NCBI GenBank assembly: GCA_964580575.1
Contig: CAZOLJ010000139.1
Location: 1-7,033, forward strand
Source of the DNA: CAVPDE01 sp964580575
GTDB lineage: Bacteria > Desulfobacterota > DSM-4660 > Desulfatiglandales > HGW-15
Direction of reading: 5' to 3'
Length of the DNA: 7,033 nucleotides
This document shows positions 5,245 through 7,033 of this stretch, one piece after another. Under the pieces are notes generated by a model, which saw only the letters and a program-made list of their open reading frames with translations, did not search any database and was not told the origin of the DNA. Every line of letters starts with the position of its first letter. Within the stretch, counting starts at the first letter, position 1. The position numbers and the translations under genes were made by a program.

Positions 5245-5260
5245 ACCTCCTTGAAGGTGT
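5243..5260. promoter_or_regulatory. Palindrome covering the ribosome site of the DUF3467 gene
   Basis: ACACCT (5243-5248) and AGGTGT (5255-5260) form an inverted repeat whose minus-strand RNA contains AAGGAGG and the GTG. Pairing would partly hide the ribosome site. With only 6-bp arms the effect is uncertain. Confidence 0.35.
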
Positions 5261-5265
5261 GGTGG

Positions 5266-5592
5266 TCATATGCGCTCGGAATGTGATTGGATGCGCCCTT
5301 TATTCAAGGATTTCGAGAGCGTTGGCAACCTCTCGATGGTCTTTCCTTGTTCCTGCTCGGCGATGCGAAGTTCATATAGCTTTTGCAGGTTCATCCAGAA
5401 CTCAGCGCTTGTTCCGAAGAAATGCCCGAGGCGCAGGGCGGTGTCTCCAGTAACAGCTCGTTGTCCGTTCAGAATGGCAGTAATTCGGTTGGTCGGCACC
5501 CTAAGCTGCCGTGCCAATTCTGCCGCGCTCATGCCAAGCTCTTCAAGCTGCTCGGCGAGATGCTCCCCTGGGTGTATTGCGGTGCGTCCCAT
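5266..5592 (-). CDS. higA: HigA-family antitoxin (XRE-type HTH)
   Basis: Antitoxin and autorepressor of a HigBA toxin-antitoxin pair, 108 residues. The start is family-typical: AIHPGEHLAEQLEELGMSAA, with the HigA signature HPGE. A helix-turn-helix follows at about residues 20-45 (SAAELARQLRVPTNRITAIL, NGQR), then TGDTALRLGHFFG and AEFWMNLQKLYEL, all conserved in HigA. The ATG at 5592 is 8 nt after the higB stop with ribosome site GAGGTG overlapping that stop, so translation is coupled. The C-terminal tail after EQGKTIERLP is basic and variable. HigA binds and neutralises HigB and represses the shared promoter. The toxin-first order is the normal HigBA arrangement. The gene looks intact. Confidence 0.95.
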   Translation of the reverse strand: MGRTAIHPGEHLAEQLEELGMSAAELARQLRVPTNRITAILNGQRAVTGDTALRLGHFFGTSAEFWMNLQKLYELRIAEQEQGKTIERLPTLSKSLNKGRIQSHSERI

Positions 5593-5600
5593 AATTCACC

Positions 5601-5882
5601 TCAATGATAATCGACTATTTCAACATTGACCGGTCCCGGGCTTCCTTTGGGCCACTCAAAGCATATCCGCCATTGGTCATTGATGCGAATGCTGTACTGG
5701 CCTTGTCGATCCCCTTCGAGAGCTTCGAGACGGTTCCCGGGTAGGCTCACGTCAAGAAGGGAGGTCGCCGCTTCCAACTGGTCAAGCTTCAGCTCCGCCT
5801 TGCGCTCAAAACCTGAAAAAGCCTTGACCCGGTTACCTTCGGCGAGTTCTCTCGTTCGCTTGTCTCTGAAGCTCACGATCAT
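5601..5882 (-). CDS. higB: HigB-family toxin (RelE-like mRNA interferase)
   Basis: Toxin of the pair, 93 residues, a RelE-fold ribosome-dependent mRNA endonuclease. Diagnostic sequence: an N-terminal MIVSFRDKRTRELAEG, LPGNRLEALEGDRQGQYSIR (46-65), INDQWRICFEW (67-77) and the C-terminal VEIVDYH. Arginines in YSIR and WRIC and the terminal Tyr-His correspond to residues that HigB/RelE toxins use for RNA cleavage, so the toxin appears active. Length is normal (about 92). The ATG at 5882 has no clear ribosome site; a promoter placed just upstream would give an almost leaderless transcript. It is followed by higA. Such cassettes are common in islands and can stabilise neighbouring DNA; here it lies about 1 kb right of the attachment core. 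Confidence 0.95.
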   Translation of the reverse strand: MIVSFRDKRTRELAEGNRVKAFSGFERKAELKLDQLEAATSLLDVSLPGNRLEALEGDRQGQYSIRINDQWRICFEWPKGSPGPVNVEIVDYH

Positions 5883-5887
5883 AAGCT

Positions 5888-5922
5888 ATATGAACCCAAG
5901 TTATGAGTTACGTCAAGCATAA
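5888..5922 (-). promoter_or_regulatory. Candidate higBA promoter and operator
   Basis: On the minus strand TTGACG (5916-5911) is followed after 17 nt by TCATAT (5893-5888), a strong -35 with a weak -10; the start would fall near 5881, at the higB ATG. An inverted repeat TTATG-N12-CATAA (5901-5922) overlaps the -35, and a further TTATGA half lies over the higB start, which would suit HigA autorepression. Based on sequence pattern only. The remaining gap up to 6166 (about 240 nt) shows an AGACATGTCT palindrome near 5983 and nothing else clear. Confidence 0.35.
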
Positions 5923-6166
5923 TAAAGCTCTGCAGCTCAACACACATCCGAGGCAACTCTTCCTATCATCTCGGGTCGGTCAGACATGTCTCAGGTTTTT
6001 GAATCCGTCTGATACCCTGCGGGTCTGAGAAGGTATCTGAAGCCGAAGCTTCCTCACGTTTCCATGAATGGATATGGCCCTCACCCGGCTAGCTCCAAGA
6101 CACAGCCCAAATACCTCCCGTTTTCCGCCCACATTCTGGATTTGACAAAAACAGGCCATCCTCCTA

Positions 6167-6865
6167 ATGACGAATTTCAAGGAGCGTGTCAGGGCCTACT
6201 ATTTTGAGGCAGTGCTGTCACCCTATCCGTGCCCCGAGTGTGGTGGGGGGCTGGAAATGATCTGGCAAAGCCGGTGCTCATGCTCTTGCGGAAGGATATT
6301 TGACCCCACGATAGCCTTTCAAAGAAGCGCCTGCTGCGGCGCGAGGCTAGATCGCAGAACCTTTCACTATGCTTGCTCAAAATGCTACCGAGTGGTTCCT
6401 TCAAGATTCATATTCGATGAGAGGTTATTCGACAGTGCCTATTTCAGAGAGATGATGAGGGAGTCACGCGCAAGAGGGAAACAGAGGAGGGAGCAAATCA
6501 GACAGCTTCTCCTGGAGGCTAGGTCAGGCACTTTGCCGCTGCTGGTGGAACCAGACCTTGAGTCAATCCATGGGCTTTTGGAAGACTTGGATCTATTTGT
6601 CCAGCAAGGCCCTGAGGATGATCCATGCCGTTTTGAACCAAAAGAGGAGTTCAGTATGGCGCAGTACAGGGACCACATCTTGGCCAGTCTTGGCTGGAGC
6701 GCGGTAAGCTTTTCAGGAATCCCTCCTATGAGCGAGGAAAGCCTCCGGGATAGGGCATGGCGGTTCATAACCTTGGTGTTCATGCAGAACGACCGGGTGG
6801 TTGATCTCATCCAGGAGGGTGACGACATCTGGGTACAGAGGCTGTCAAATGAAGCTCACGCTTAA
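6167..6865 (+). CDS. Zinc-ribbon protein of unknown function, 232 residues
   Basis: Not assigned to a named family. The N-terminal third is cysteine-rich: CPECGGG (Cys22, 25) pairs with CSCG (Cys39, 41) as a classical zinc ribbon. A second set, CCG (56-57) and CSKC (70-73), makes a second knuckle, so one or two structural zincs are likely. After RFIFDERLFDSAYFREMM (79-97) comes a highly basic, probably helical segment (RESRARGKQRREQIRQLL), an acidic middle (DLESIHGLLEDLDLF) and a tail with AWRFITLVFMQND. No signal peptide or membrane span is seen. A nucleic-acid or protein-binding adaptor is the reasonable guess. The ATG at 6167 lacks a clear ribosome site; no better in-frame start is near. 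The next gene overlaps its last 17 nt, so it opens an operon continuing rightward. Confidence 0.8.
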   Translation: MTNFKERVRAYYFEAVLSPYPCPECGGGLEMIWQSRCSCSCGRIFDPTIAFQRSACCGARLDRRTFHYACSKCYRVVPSRFIFDERLFDSAYFREMMRESRARGKQRREQIRQLLLEARSGTLPLLVEPDLESIHGLLEDLDLFVQQGPEDDPCRFEPKEEFSMAQYRDHILASLGWSAVSFSGIPPMSEESLRDRAWRFITLVFMQNDRVVDLIQEGDDIWVQRLSNEAHA

Positions 6866-7033
6866 GGACAAGGACTTCCTGGAGCGGTTGAAGGCAGTTC
6901 GTGAACTCAAAGGAACTGTCCATAGAGCTGAAACAGGACGGGATGAAACGGCTGGTGTTGCGCCAGAACTATGGGGACAAGATTGAATACCGAGTTCGGG
7001 ATGACCCGGATATGGGTCAGGTGGAGATTCCAG
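6849..7033 (+). pseudogene. Second gene of the right-hand operon, apparent 1-nt frameshift, partial
   Basis: Starts at ATG 6849 with GAGG seven bases upstream and overlaps the zinc-ribbon gene by 17 nt. The first 15 codons read MKLTLKDKDFLERLK; that frame then degrades to a stop at 6984-6986. From 6895 the neighbouring frame is open to the window end (46 codons) and protein-like: QFVNSKELSIELKQDGMKRL, VLRQNYGDKIEYR. Removing one G at 6892-6894 joins the two smoothly as ERLKQFVNSKEL. So either the gene is frameshifted (mutation or sequencing error), or two starts exist; GTG 6901 with AAGG six bases before it is possible. Near the end a third frame (FGMTRIWVRWRFQ from about 6996) also looks protein-like, hinting at a second shift. 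Family not recognised. Confidence 0.6.

Noticed and set aside
5270..5629. Long plus-strand frame opposite higA
   Set aside because: Shadow of higA; cysteine- and serine-rich antisense translation with no family match.
6142..6170. TTGACA at 6142 as promoter of the zinc-ribbon gene
   Set aside because: The matching -10 position falls on the start codon (TAATGA), so transcription would begin inside the gene.
5980..6180. Minus-strand frame left of the zinc-ribbon gene with AGGAGG near its start
   Set aside because: The AGGAGG is inside the frame and immediately followed by ATG, too close to act; the product is unrecognised and overlaps the start of a better gene.
1..7033. CRISPR array
   Set aside because: No set of regularly spaced direct repeats; the only tandem repeat is two 12-bp units at 4474-4497.

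Overview
This 7 kb window looks like an accessory (genomic-island type) region of an anaerobic, Desulfobacterota-like bacterium. That placement is an inference from gene content and mixed, about 50% GC composition; no ribosomal or taxonomic marker is present. It holds an intact metabolic operon on the left, a recombination-scarred zone in the middle, a toxin-antitoxin cassette, and the first genes of a second operon on the right.

Left (1-2604, minus strand): a tight three-gene operon. A 615-residue AprA-like FAD flavoprotein is followed 4 nt later by a 79-residue two-cluster ferredoxin, then 41 nt later by the start of a secreted tripartite tricarboxylate transporter (TctC/Bug) solute-binding protein that runs off the left edge. 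The likely job is binding a small carboxylate-like compound in the periplasm and carrying out a redox step on it (or on another metabolite) in the cytoplasm with an AprAB-like pair. The substrate cannot be read from the sequence.

Middle (2605-4900): mostly gene remains. In order: an unexplained open frame just upstream of the flavoprotein; a strong 18-bp inverted repeat; an N-terminal fragment of a DUF4338/DruA-like protein; a small unidentified reading frame; a nucleotidyltransferase (MNT) N-terminus fused to a HEPN domain that is itself frameshifted; the catalytic C-terminus of a tyrosine recombinase fused out of frame behind the HEPN piece; and, 14 nt after the recombinase stop, the 3' half (anticodon loop to CCA) of a tRNA-Arg(ACG). 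The last is a used attachment core marking an island edge or a junction between tandem islands. A 291-bp MITE with GTAA-starting inverted ends and an 8-bp target duplication (IS66-like features) sits in that tRNA remnant.

Right centre (5017-5882, minus strand): a higB-higA toxin-antitoxin pair followed, in the same frame and only 21 nt after the higA stop, by a DUF3467-type small protein.

Right (6167-7033, plus strand): a zinc-ribbon protein of unknown function, overlapped by 17 nt by a second gene that appears to carry a 1-nt frameshift and continues past the window. This is the least explained intact-looking locus here.
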